A DNA stretch of 14,067 nucleotides from Acidobacteria subdivision 2 bacterium RH1 MAG20. Its GTDB lineage: Bacteria > Acidobacteriota > Terriglobia > Terriglobales > Acidobacteriaceae. The translations under genes were made by a program, and so were the position numbers. The DNA lies in NCBI GenBank assembly GCA_002197545.1, contig NFUO01000068.1, positions 1 to 14,067 on the forward strand, given 5' to 3'. The notes beneath the pieces were generated by a model. It did no database searches and was not told the origin of the DNA. It saw nothing but the letters and a program-made list of their open reading frames with translations. The stretch's first letter is position 1. Every line of letters starts with the position of its first letter. Shown here piece after piece: positions 7,021 through 13,853 of the stretch.

Positions 7021-8810
7021 AACCACCCTCCAGCCCGGCGACGACGGCCAACCGCAGCAAGTTCCGGCGTCTTGAATCTGAGATTCGCGCCAGCAGAATC
7101 CTCACGTGACTGCCTCAGAGTCGGGTAGATCTGCGGTGTGAACCGTGGCACCCTGACGTCTTCCGGTGCGCGCACATGCAACAGCCCATGCAGCGTGCCG
7201 CGTGCGTCGTCCGTCATCAGAATCTCCATTTGGGCCTTGGGAAGATTCTTAATGTGCTCATCGAGCGCTCGGGTCTCCTTGTCCTCGTGCTCGACCGCAC
7301 TTTCTGTTTGCGTGTATGTCTCGAAGCCGAAGAGTCTCCAACGATGCATCGACACGCTGCGCCGGGCGACGCGGTGCTCCGCCGAAGCGCGGAGGAAATA
7401 GCGTGTGGTCTCTTCGTCCCGAGTCCGCAGGATCATCGTCGTGTTGGGCGCAGACGAGACATCCTCCTTGAACCCTCTGTCGACTTGCATGAGTTGCGGC
7501 AGGCTTTGCATGGAGAACAGGAAGGCCGTGTTCGTTCCCCGCGCGGTCTGCAGGATTTGAGCAAAGTTGCGATATCCGAACGGCGCAAACTCGTCCAGCA
7601 CCACGCTGAACATTGGGCGGTTGATGTGCCGCCGGTGCTGCTCGCTCTCGTACCTTTTCCCTATGACCAGTTGCAGGTTTTGCAGGAGCATCTTTCCCAG
7701 TGACCGCATGGGCTCGGGGTTCTTATTGATGTTCAAGGAGACAAGCAGGATGAGTTCCTGATCGATCACATCGTCCAGCGACAACAACCGCTCGTACGGA
7801 CCGGTCAGGACGCTGAGCTGGTCGTCGAGAAATGTCATGCATTCGTTGAGCAGTCCCTGGATCTTCTGCACGCGCTCCCGATCCCCGAGCGACGTGAAGA
7901 GGTTCCTGACCGACATCTCGAAATTCAGCCGACGCTGTGTGGGAAGCGACGAGTCCTGGGCGATGCGCTTGCGCGCCTTCTCGACCTGCTCCTTCATGAC
8001 CCGTTCGTCCATCGCCATGACCAGTACGTCGTAGAAGTTGAATTTCAGGCCGGTGTAGAACAGCACCCGCACGATGTCCGCCAGGTAGTTCAACTGGTGC
8101 TTGGCGAAGAACTCCTTCCGCAAATTGAATGACCCAAAAATCATGCTGACTATCGGCATGTACTCGTCGTCGCCGCACTGGAACGGGTTGTAGCGAACGG
8201 AGAGATCCGGGCGAGCGGGGTTCAGCAATCTCAACTGATGCAGCCGACCCGCCCGGTGCACGTGCGGCAACAGGTCCTGGAAGAACTCAAGGTCCCCTTT
8301 ACCGTCGAAAATCACCATCGGCAGCCGATGCGGCTCATCTGGGGAACCAATAACGCGTGCGAGATCCTGCGAGATGATGTTCCGCAATAGCGTTGTCTTG
8401 CCAGTGCCGGTCATGCCCAGCACGATCGCTTGCATGACGCGCACGCGGTCAGGCCAGGACCAGGGCTGACCGTGAATGTCATAACCTAGAACAACCGCAT
8501 TCTGTTGCCAGGCTTCTTTGACGATTCGGTTGTCACGTCTCCGGGATATGACAACGGGAGGATGGGGCCATTCTCCTTGCCGCCGGGAGCGCCGCGTAAA
8601 CCACAGAACGGCCGTACTTGTGAGGGCGGAGACCATAATAATAAGGTAGGTGGCCAATTCTGCCAGTTGGCGGCTCGTGAGGTGATAACGCTCACGCGCG
8701 ACGTACCAAACAAACCAGCACGCCGACATCAGGACGACGGCTACTACGATCTCAGCGCTCTCCAGAAGAGGGGGATGGCGGTGGCGGTCGGCGTAGGAAT
8801 CTCGCATCAT
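7017..8810 (-). CDS. VirD4/TraG-type coupling ATPase (T4CP)
   Basis: The hexameric ATPase that brings DNA-protein substrates to a type IV secretion channel. A 668-residue frame exists, but the start is best placed at the ATG at 8810, which overlaps the stop of the preceding gene as ATGA, giving 597 residues. Two N-terminal helices (about 21-38 and 53-71) anchor it in the inner membrane. Walker A is GMTGTGKTT (132-140), followed by MVIFDGKGD (165-173); Walker B is VVLDEF (403-408), preceding the ARGTNTAFLFSMQSLPQL segment (423-440), a feature of this ATPase class. The domain order, two helices then RecA-like fold with all-alpha insertion (about 230-340), is standard for the family, and length is normal. 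Confidence 0.93.
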   Translation of the reverse strand: MMRDSYADRHRHPPLLESAEIVVAVVLMSACWFVWYVARERYHLTSRQLAELATYLIIMVSALTSTAVLWFTRRSRRQGEWPHPPVVISRRRDNRIVKEAWQQNAVVLGYDIHGQPWSWPDRVRVMQAIVLGMTGTGKTTLLRNIISQDLARVIGSPDEPHRLPMVIFDGKGDLEFFQDLLPHVHRAGRLHQLRLLNPARPDLSVRYNPFQCGDDEYMPIVSMIFGSFNLRKEFFAKHQLNYLADIVRVLFYTGLKFNFYDVLVMAMDERVMKEQVEKARKRIAQDSSLPTQRRLNFEMSVRNLFTSLGDRERVQKIQGLLNECMTFLDDQLSVLTGPYERLLSLDDVIDQELILLVSLNINKNPEPMRSLGKMLLQNLQLVIGKRYESEQHRRHINRPMFSVVLDEFAPFGYRNFAQILQTARGTNTAFLFSMQSLPQLMQVDRGFKEDVSSAPNTTMILRTRDEETTRYFLRASAEHRVARRSVSMHRWRLFGFETYTQTESAVEHEDKETRALDEHIKNLPKAQMEILMTDDARGTLHGLLHVRAPEDVRVPRFTPQIYPTLRQSREDSAGANLRFKTPELAAVGRRRRAGGWL

Positions 8811-9163
8811 AACGCGGCCGCCGCCCGCCCCAGGAAGAGCGTGAGTCCTTGCATCGCAACCAGGGCCATTGCCCAGCGCCACAAACGCAGGAAGGCTCGC
8901 CGGTTCTGCAGGAACTCGTTGTCCGTCCAGCGCCTCGGCGGAACGAACATGACAGTCACACGGTAGATGAGAACGAGCAACGCTCCCAGCAACCAGCCCT
9001 GCGGCAGGGCGAGGCCAGTCCACTGACCCACGAAGTTGAGTGAACCCTCAGTTGTGGCGAGCAGGCGTGGGTGTCCGCACATCCAGTACACACATGCGCC
9101 TTCCAGCGTGACGGCGAGCATCATGGCAAAGAAAAAAACGAAAGCTTCAAGTCTGCGCAGCAC
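8807..9163 (-). CDS. Small three-helix membrane protein
   Basis: 118 residues from a GTG with TAGGAAA about 7 bases upstream, 18 bases after the preceding stop. Three hydrophobic segments are visible at about 7-27 (AFVFFFAMMLAVTLEGA), 53-73 (LPQGWLLGALLVLIYRVTVMF) and 92-112 (LRLWRWAMALVAMQGLTLFLG), joined by a basic, polar loop (PPRRWTDNEFLQNRRAF). Its stop overlaps the coupling-protein start (ATGA), so the two products are probably made in step and may interact in the membrane. The family is not recognised; it is short for VirB6 and does not resemble VirB3 in an obvious way. Confidence 0.75.
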   Translation of the reverse strand: MLRRLEAFVFFFAMMLAVTLEGACVYWMCGHPRLLATTEGSLNFVGQWTGLALPQGWLLGALLVLIYRVTVMFVPPRRWTDNEFLQNRRAFLRLWRWAMALVAMQGLTLFLGRAAAAL

Positions 9164-9181
9164 GGTTGTATTTCCTAAGCG

Positions 9182-9370
9182 CTAGTTCCAAAAGTTGAAA
9201 TAGACAACGGCTCCGACAGCCGCCAACGAGACGATCGCGGAGAGCACGAACCATCGCTGTGCTCTCCGGACCGCATTCGCATCGAAAGGGCTTAGCGGCT
9301 CCAGAAGGTGATCCGCTACGGTCGTGCGAAACCCGATGTCGGGCCGTTTCCGGAGGTCATCCCGGAGCAT
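9182..9370 (-). CDS. Small single-helix membrane protein (62 aa)
   Basis: Two starts are possible. A GTG at 9406 gives 74 residues but has no ribosome binding site; the ATG at 9370 has a perfect AAGGAGG eight bases upstream, so I prefer it (62 residues). The N-terminal part is polar and charged (MLRDDLRKRPDIGFRT), followed by one helix at about 40-59 (RWFVLSAIVSLAAVGAVVYF) with almost no residues after it, giving a tail-anchored shape. It lies between the VirB9-like gene and the three-helix gene. Small membrane proteins in this position occur in type IV secretion operons, but I cannot assign it to a known subunit. Confidence 0.7.
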   Translation of the reverse strand: MLRDDLRKRPDIGFRTTVADHLLEPLSPFDANAVRRAQRWFVLSAIVSLAAVGAVVYFNFWN

Positions 9371-9409
9371 CACGTAAACCTCCTTGGCTGTAAGCTGCTC
9401 CGCCACCGC

Positions 9410-10252
9410 TTAACGCACCAGGAAGGCGGCGATCCGCTCTCGGTCGTCGTCCGCAAATTGAAAACGCAACACCGTTGGCTCCGTGCTCGCTGGTAAGTGC
9501 ACGGCCACGACACCCACAGATTCCTGTCCCGGTGCAAGATGAGAGGACTGCACCTGGCCTTCGAGAACTGGCACGGGAGTTTCTTGCTTGATCGTCAATC
9601 GTGCTGCTTCCTGGTCCCCCAATTGCGAGAGCACTAAGCTGTAGAGGGATTGCGGGTAGCGCGCTCCAGGCAACAAGTACACCCTGGGGGTGGTGACGTC
9701 GTAGTCGCGGCTACCCCGGTTGCGAACTGCGTACCGGACCAGGACTCGGCCGTCCGCCTCGTAGAGATCGCGAATGACAACTTCGACTGGTTTTTTCGTG
9801 GGCTTGGCTGACTCCAGCCTCACAGGTTTTCCTGCCAGCAACACTTCTGAGGGCGAGGGTTGTACGGGCGCAACGCTGGCGGGTTTTGGTGTCGTGATTG
9901 GGACGAACATCTGATCAACCGCGAAGTCCATCGAGACCACCGCACCGGCTGGCTCCAACTCATAGTTCAGGCGTTGCGATGTCGTCCAGATGAATAGATT
10001 TGTGGAGACGTCGGGCTCGGTTGGCTGAACAAAGACCTTGTTCTCTCTCCAATCAACTTTGAAGGATTGACTGCCCGTCGCGACTTGAATGATGGGCTCG
10101 CGGAGCTCGATCACAGTCAGGTGATTGAGAGCCGTCTTGAGGTGCACGATTTGACTGCCGTCATTCGTTTCACGCTCAATCTTTTGTCCGAATACCGGTA
10201 TCGTTGCTGTGACCAGCGCCGTAATAATAAGGATGCTCCAGAGGCGTTTCAT
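9410..10252 (-). CDS. VirB9/CagX/TrbG-like periplasmic T4SS protein
   Basis: An outer-membrane core subunit of a type IV secretion system is the likely role. The ATG has AGAGGAG about 8 bases upstream. Residues 1-22 (MKRLWSILIITALVTATIPVFG) are a signal peptide. Residues about 37-105 match the N-terminal VirB9 pattern: LKTALNHLTVIELREPI, then FKVDWRENKVFVQPTEPD, then TNLFIWTTSQRLNYELEPAG. A Pro-rich linker (about 118-140) follows. The C-terminal half (about 155-280), VVIRDLYEADGRVLVRYAV with NRGSRDYDVTTPRVYLLPG, reads as an Ig-like beta domain and does not show the usual VirB9 C-terminal signature. It stands 63 bases after the polymerase gene and heads the tightly packed part of the transfer operon. 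Confidence 0.8.
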   Translation of the reverse strand: MKRLWSILIITALVTATIPVFGQKIERETNDGSQIVHLKTALNHLTVIELREPIIQVATGSQSFKVDWRENKVFVQPTEPDVSTNLFIWTTSQRLNYELEPAGAVVSMDFAVDQMFVPITTPKPASVAPVQPSPSEVLLAGKPVRLESAKPTKKPVEVVIRDLYEADGRVLVRYAVRNRGSRDYDVTTPRVYLLPGARYPQSLYSLVLSQLGDQEAARLTIKQETPVPVLEGQVQSSHLAPGQESVGVVAVHLPASTEPTVLRFQFADDDRERIAAFLVR

Positions 10253-10278
10253 AAGGTTGCTCCTCTTGCGGTTGTGGC

Positions 10279-10306
10279 CCAGGGAGGTTTCGAGGTAACC
10301 TCCTGG
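10279..10306 (-). other. Intergenic hairpin between polymerase and VirB9-like genes
   Basis: The arms CCAGGGAGGTT (10279-10289) and AACCTCCTGG (10297-10306, both on the plus strand) pair over 10 bp with one bulged base around a 7-base loop. No T-run follows on the minus strand, so it is not a standard terminator. It could be a processing or partial-termination site that sets the ratio of polymerase to transfer proteins. It also contains an unused GGAGG. Confidence 0.4.
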
Positions 10307-10315
10307 ACCGTTGTG

Positions 10316-13162
10316 TTAGTTGGGTGATCCCGGCAGCGCGACTCTCCCCTTTGGGACTTCGGGTCGCCGCTGGGTTCCGGGAAATGTGACCATCCCGCCC
10401 CGTACTTCGCTCCTTCCAGCCTCGATTGGAAACGGACGAACTCGCTCAGCAATAATGGGCGAGCCCTGCGCGTCCCGCTCACGAAAGACCTCACCTTGCC
10501 TGGTCACTTGGGCCAGAAAGATCAGGCGTTCGTGCACTTGAGCATCGCCGTTGGTGAAGTGGCTAACCAGGAAGATTCGCCCCTCACGATCGATTTCCAC
10601 TTCGCCCTCGTGGAGAGTGGGAATCTCCACGCTGACGGGACGACCTCCAGTTCGTGCGGCTATTTGGTCCACGACTTCTTGCGGGAACGCGTAGAACACG
10701 ATCGACCCTGTTCCGGGTACAAACTCGTGTTCCGGGTCTGGCCGTCTGTCTCGACACACGATTGCGTGCAAGGCAGACAGATAGGCCAACCGCGTTCCAT
10801 TCTTGCCTTGGGCCCAGACTCGCACTTGATCAATCAAGGCCCTCAGCTCTTCCTTTGAGCGTTGCTCAAAAGCCGAGTAGGCGGCAGAAGCCTGGTTGCG
10901 CCGGAACAACAGTTCCTTCCGCGCCTCGGCATCATCCTTCTTTGCCTCGACAGCGGCAGTCGCTTTTTCCAGTTCGTTCCAGAGTTCCCTCCGCCGACTC
11001 AGGATCTGAGTCACCACGTTGGCGTAATACTTGTTGATGGTGGAGCACTCCGCGAAGATTTCCGGAGTGAACTCTCCACCTCCGATGAGGCCGCGGAAGT
11101 CGCTGAGAGGTGCCACCGCGGCGTCTGAGAAGTACCGGCCCAGCTCTTTGCGCAGAAAGTTGTACAACTTTCCGATCTTGTCGCGTTCGGTGACGGGCAG
11201 ATGCTCGTCCATATCTGCGATGCGCTGCTTCTGCTTGAGCTTCAGCCAGGGCGCTTTGCTAACTTCATTTCGGACGTTGCGAATGACGTCCTGGTCGGGC
11301 TGGGTGCCATGCTTCAACTGGTCAAGCGCGTTCTGAAGTTGGTCCACCAGTTGCCGCGCCAAGTCGTCCCTTCCGTTTGCCAGGCATGATGTCTTCAGAT
11401 CGGTAATAGAGCCGATCTGATTCCCTCGTGCCTGCATCGCAACCTGTGGCAGATTCCACCAGGGACTTGGCGGCTTCGGAGCTTTGTTCTTTTGGGCCGA
11501 GTGCTGGTCCCGGTACAGGATCCGGTCTCGGACAAATCGCGGAAACTTGTCTCCTTCCACCACGCATACTTGGTCGAAGTCGAAGTCGCCGCCGTTGCGT
11601 GCAGCCGCTTCTGAATGCAAGGTCAATGTGCCTTTCAGTCGCAGTTGCTGATCCACCACCACCGCGGCTTGCTCGTCTGACATCCGGCAGCCGCGCTTCT
11701 CGAGATCCGCAGCAAGCAGGCTGAGGACCTCGTCGACGGAGAGGTTTTCGAAGGGCAGCAGATCCTCCTTCATGCGGATTGGATAGCGAACGATCAGACC
11801 GTGGCGGGATGGAACAGAAGCAATGCCGCGGTCCTTCGGAATCCAGTCCGAACTACAGAACACCTGTCCGCGGTCGAGCACGAGGTAGCCATCGTCTGCC
11901 AGCGCAAAGCCGGGAAGACGAAAGCCGCCGCTCGTGCAGAGGCGGTACGCCCATCGAGCCAGTACTTTCTGCAGGTGATGGTTCACGAACGGATGCTTGA
12001 GCATGTAACCCGTTCCATCGGCAACAAGTGCACCATCGGCGACGGTGTATTCGCTGCTGGTGTATTCGGGATCAGCGTCTTCGCCGACATCGAGCACACT
12101 CTGAGCTTCCTGCGTGCCGAGCAGTTCGAATAGCTCCGTGAAGTTGTTTTCCTCCCAGGCCTTCCGCAGCCTCTCGATCTGCCTGAGAGCGTGTGGCTTG
12201 ATCTCAAGCTCAATGGAGTCGTCGGGTGCGTGTTCGACCAAGGTATAGCTCGATTGGAATTCGAGATCACGAGAAACATCACGAATGCCGATCAACACGG
12301 GCCCACGGAAAGCGTGAGCCTGCCGATCTCCGAGGATTGACCTGATCGTCCGTACCACTCCTCCTTGGTATTTGGGTTTGACTGACGATTTCGGCAGGAT
12401 GATGTCGGCCTCGAGTTTCTCGGCGAGCTCATCTGCCATGATCTTGAAGGAGCCTTTCGCCTGTGCTTTGTCGAACGCTAAGCGAAACTGATAGAAGCGA
12501 TGGCCACGCAGAACCTTGTGGTCGATTTTCGAACGTGCGCGCTCAGCGAGTGTCGCTTGTTCTTCTCGGTTCAGTTGGCGATCCTCGTGCTCACCAGGAC
12601 AATGTTTCCGGTTCGCCAAGAGCTTCTGCATCTCCTGAGCGACAAGGTCGTCCCGGTGCTTTGCTTGGAGCCTCTTGAACAATGACTGCGAGATCCATCC
12701 CCGACAGTCGTTGGTGCCAAGCTGACGATCCTCCACGACCAGCAATCGGCAGTCCGGCACCTCGATCATCACCTTGCACGAGGACACCAGAATCCCGAAG
12801 TAGGTCATGGCCGCCTGCGGCGAAAAGCGAAACCTCTCCGCCAGCCGTTTCTCGTATCTGGACTCAACGGCGTAGAACTTTCCTTTCTTCGCACTGCCGC
12901 TAGCTCCAACCAGGCTGTAACGAACCCCATCGAATTCCACCCGGGTGAGAGCCTGCTCCACGATCGCTTGCTCACAGGCATCCAGGGGCTCCGTGGGCAC
13001 GTCCACCGTGGCCACGCGGATACCTGGATAGAATCCCTGCAGCAGAGTGTTCGTGAGCTGCTCTTCTCGGGCTAGTTTCATGGTTTTCCTCGACAAATGA
13101 CCGTCGCGATCAAGTTCGAGCGCGAAGATCGGCATCGTGCTGTACTCCATAACGTTTGGCAT
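10316..13162 (-). CDS. Single-chain DPBB RNA polymerase, QDE-1/YonO (RdRP-like) type
   Basis: The ATG at 13162 has AAGGAG seven bases upstream, giving 948 residues; a longer frame lacks such a site. Order and spacing match cellular-type RdRPs. SLVGASGSAKKGKFY (83-97) resembles the FLGFSxSQLRExxxWFF block. VVEDRQLGTNDCRGWIS (142-158) resembles the TDGxGxIS block. FYQFR...AKGSFKI (223-241) matches FQxRxxGxKGxL, with K236 as the likely first-barrel lysine. IVRYPI (457-462) matches the RNPCLHPGD region. The second barrel carries NGGDFDFDQVCVV (523-535), whose D526, D528 and D530 would bind the catalytic metal. QLQNALDQLKHG (608-619) matches the helix HSxAVDxxKTG. Known relatives use single-stranded templates (QDE-1) or transcribe DNA (YonO of phage SPbeta). 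The Gly of DFDGD is Phe here. Position just before the VirB9-like gene links it to transfer. Template and product are unknown. Confidence 0.78.
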   Translation of the reverse strand: MPNVMEYSTMPIFALELDRDGHLSRKTMKLAREEQLTNTLLQGFYPGIRVATVDVPTEPLDACEQAIVEQALTRVEFDGVRYSLVGASGSAKKGKFYAVESRYEKRLAERFRFSPQAAMTYFGILVSSCKVMIEVPDCRLLVVEDRQLGTNDCRGWISQSLFKRLQAKHRDDLVAQEMQKLLANRKHCPGEHEDRQLNREEQATLAERARSKIDHKVLRGHRFYQFRLAFDKAQAKGSFKIMADELAEKLEADIILPKSSVKPKYQGGVVRTIRSILGDRQAHAFRGPVLIGIRDVSRDLEFQSSYTLVEHAPDDSIELEIKPHALRQIERLRKAWEENNFTELFELLGTQEAQSVLDVGEDADPEYTSSEYTVADGALVADGTGYMLKHPFVNHHLQKVLARWAYRLCTSGGFRLPGFALADDGYLVLDRGQVFCSSDWIPKDRGIASVPSRHGLIVRYPIRMKEDLLPFENLSVDEVLSLLAADLEKRGCRMSDEQAAVVVDQQLRLKGTLTLHSEAAARNGGDFDFDQVCVVEGDKFPRFVRDRILYRDQHSAQKNKAPKPPSPWWNLPQVAMQARGNQIGSITDLKTSCLANGRDDLARQLVDQLQNALDQLKHGTQPDQDVIRNVRNEVSKAPWLKLKQKQRIADMDEHLPVTERDKIGKLYNFLRKELGRYFSDAAVAPLSDFRGLIGGGEFTPEIFAECSTINKYYANVVTQILSRRRELWNELEKATAAVEAKKDDAEARKELLFRRNQASAAYSAFEQRSKEELRALIDQVRVWAQGKNGTRLAYLSALHAIVCRDRRPDPEHEFVPGTGSIVFYAFPQEVVDQIAARTGGRPVSVEIPTLHEGEVEIDREGRIFLVSHFTNGDAQVHERLIFLAQVTRQGEVFRERDAQGSPIIAERVRPFPIEAGRSEVRGGMVTFPGTQRRPEVPKGRVALPGSPN

Positions 13163-13169
13163 CTCTGAT

Positions 13170-13210
13170 CTCCTTATCTGTATTTGTCGGGCAAAAGACA
13201 GAAGAAGGAG
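13170..13210 (-). promoter_or_regulatory. Hairpin that can mask the Shine-Dalgarno of the polymerase gene
   Basis: In the mRNA, CUCCUU (13210-13205) is fully complementary to the Shine-Dalgarno AAGGAG (13175-13170). Between them UCUGU pairs with ACAGA, and UUUG with CAAA, around a 5-base loop, with small internal loops. That is 15 base pairs in three blocks, ending exactly on the ribosome binding site. It suggests translational control of the polymerase. Folded by eye only. Confidence 0.5.
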
Positions 13211-13228
13211 CGGCTCGCGCTCATCTCC

Positions 13229-13278
13229 TCGCTGCCTATTGCCGAAAACGGTGAAAAAAGGTTTCGGCCAAGCAGCGA
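13229..13278 (-). promoter_or_regulatory. Two-tier hairpin in the polymerase leader
   Basis: Outer arms TCGCTGC (13229-13235) and GCAGCGA (13272-13278) pair over 7 bp; inner arms GCCGAAA (13241-13247) and TTTCGGC (13262-13268) pair over 7 bp; internal loop is 5 by 3 bases. It lies entirely between the 109-residue gene and the polymerase gene, so coding constraint does not explain it. A T6 sits in the loop, not after the stem, so it is not an intrinsic terminator on the minus strand. Confidence 0.5.
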
Positions 13279-13307
13279 AGCGCCAGGCCTGCACGAGTTG
13301 TTTGTTG

Positions 13308-13637
13308 TTAGACCATCGTTCCCGCTACGGAACGCGAGGTTCTGACTGTTCGCGGACGCCGGCGATTGTTGAAAGCTTGTTTCAGCTCGCTACAAAGCCG
13401 CCGAAGACTGCGCAGTTTGAACCAGCACCACTCTCCCCATGCCCACAGCCCACAGAGCAGGCCGATCGCGAGGAGGGCAACTGTTGCCGCCACCACAACA
13501 TCAACGCTGTTGAGGGGCGCATATTGAAGGTACGTGCGAATCTCATCGAAGAGTTGATACGCGACAATGAGCCCGACGACTTTAGCTACGGCGAAGAGCC
13601 ACGGCTTGAAGTGTGTCAGGAACCGTTGCTTCACCAT
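13308..13637 (-). CDS. Two-helix membrane protein (109 aa), unknown
   Basis: The ATG at 13637 has a perfect AGGAGG seven bases upstream; a longer frame from 13670 begins upstream of that site and is unlikely. Two transmembrane segments are visible at about 12-31 (PWLFAVAKVVGLIVAYQLF) and 46-67 (DVVVAATVALLAIGLLCGLWAW), followed by an amphipathic, strongly basic C-terminal tail (NNRRRPRTVRTSR at about 90-102) that would face the cytoplasm and could contact nucleic acid. It precedes the polymerase gene by 145 bases with no terminator between, and both genes share a related leader. The family is not recognised. A role as membrane partner of the transfer apparatus or of the polymerase is inference. 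Confidence 0.75.
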   Translation of the reverse strand: MVKQRFLTHFKPWLFAVAKVVGLIVAYQLFDEIRTYLQYAPLNSVDVVVAATVALLAIGLLCGLWAWGEWCWFKLRSLRRLCSELKQAFNNRRRPRTVRTSRSVAGTMV

Positions 13638-13644
13638 TTCTTTT

Positions 13645-13680
13645 CCTCCTTTTCTGTCTGGAACCAGCACAGACAGGAGG
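13645..13680 (-). promoter_or_regulatory. Hairpin that can mask the Shine-Dalgarno of the 109-aa gene
   Basis: In the mRNA, CCUCC (13680-13676) is complementary to GGAGG (13649-13645) of the ribosome binding site, and the adjacent UGUCUG (13675-13670) pairs with CAGACA (13660-13655), leaving a 9-base loop and a one-sided 5-base bulge. The design matches the hairpin before the polymerase gene (CUGU and ACAG arms directly next to the Shine-Dalgarno). Folded by eye only. Confidence 0.45.
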
Positions 13681-13698
13681 GCGCTTGCGCGGCTCTCT

Positions 13699-13745
13699 TC
13701 GCTGTCCTGGTCGAAAACGTTTCAGGTTCCCGGCCAGGTTCGCGA
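13699..13745 (-). promoter_or_regulatory. Distal leader hairpin of the 109-aa gene
   Basis: Arms TCGC (13699-13702) and GCGA (13742-13745), then CCTGG (13706-13710) and CCAGG (13734-13738), give a two-tier stem with a 3 by 3 internal loop. It is weaker than the hairpin at 13229-13278 but lies at the same place relative to the start codon and shares sequence with it (TCGCTG, then CGAAAACG). Confidence 0.35.
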
Positions 13746-13764
13746 AAGAACCGGACCAGCACTC

Positions 13765-13809
13765 ATCCACAATCAGCTTGTGGATCGCTCACTACAGACC
13801 AACGTCTGT
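13765..13809. repeat. Two adjacent perfect inverted repeats
   Basis: ATCCACAA-TCAGC-TTGTGGAT (13765-13785) is a perfect 8-bp dyad with a 5-base gap; ACAGAC-CAAC-GTCTGT (13794-13809) is a perfect 6-bp dyad with a 4-base gap. Both lie in the non-coding stretch upstream of the 109-residue gene and its leader, a natural place for operators or part of an origin. Confidence 0.45.
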
Positions 13810-13853
13810 GATGAAACCGTGTGCTATGAATGCCAAGAACTACTCCCGATCCC

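Noticed and set aside
8811..9023. N-terminal extension of the coupling ATPase (71 residues)
   Set aside because: It overlaps the upstream membrane protein gene fully, while the ATG at 8810 forms an ATGA overlap and puts the first helix at the normal position.
13229..13278. Intrinsic terminator between the 109-aa gene and the polymerase gene
   Set aside because: The T-run on the minus strand lies within the loop and not after the stem.
13163..13294. N-terminal extension of the RNA polymerase (44 residues)
   Set aside because: It lies in the structured leader and upstream of a strong AAGGAG that serves the ATG at 13162.
13137..13811. 224-codon plus-strand frame across the 109-aa gene and the leaders
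   Set aside because: It runs antisense through a clear membrane protein gene and non-coding leaders; the translation has no recognisable domain.
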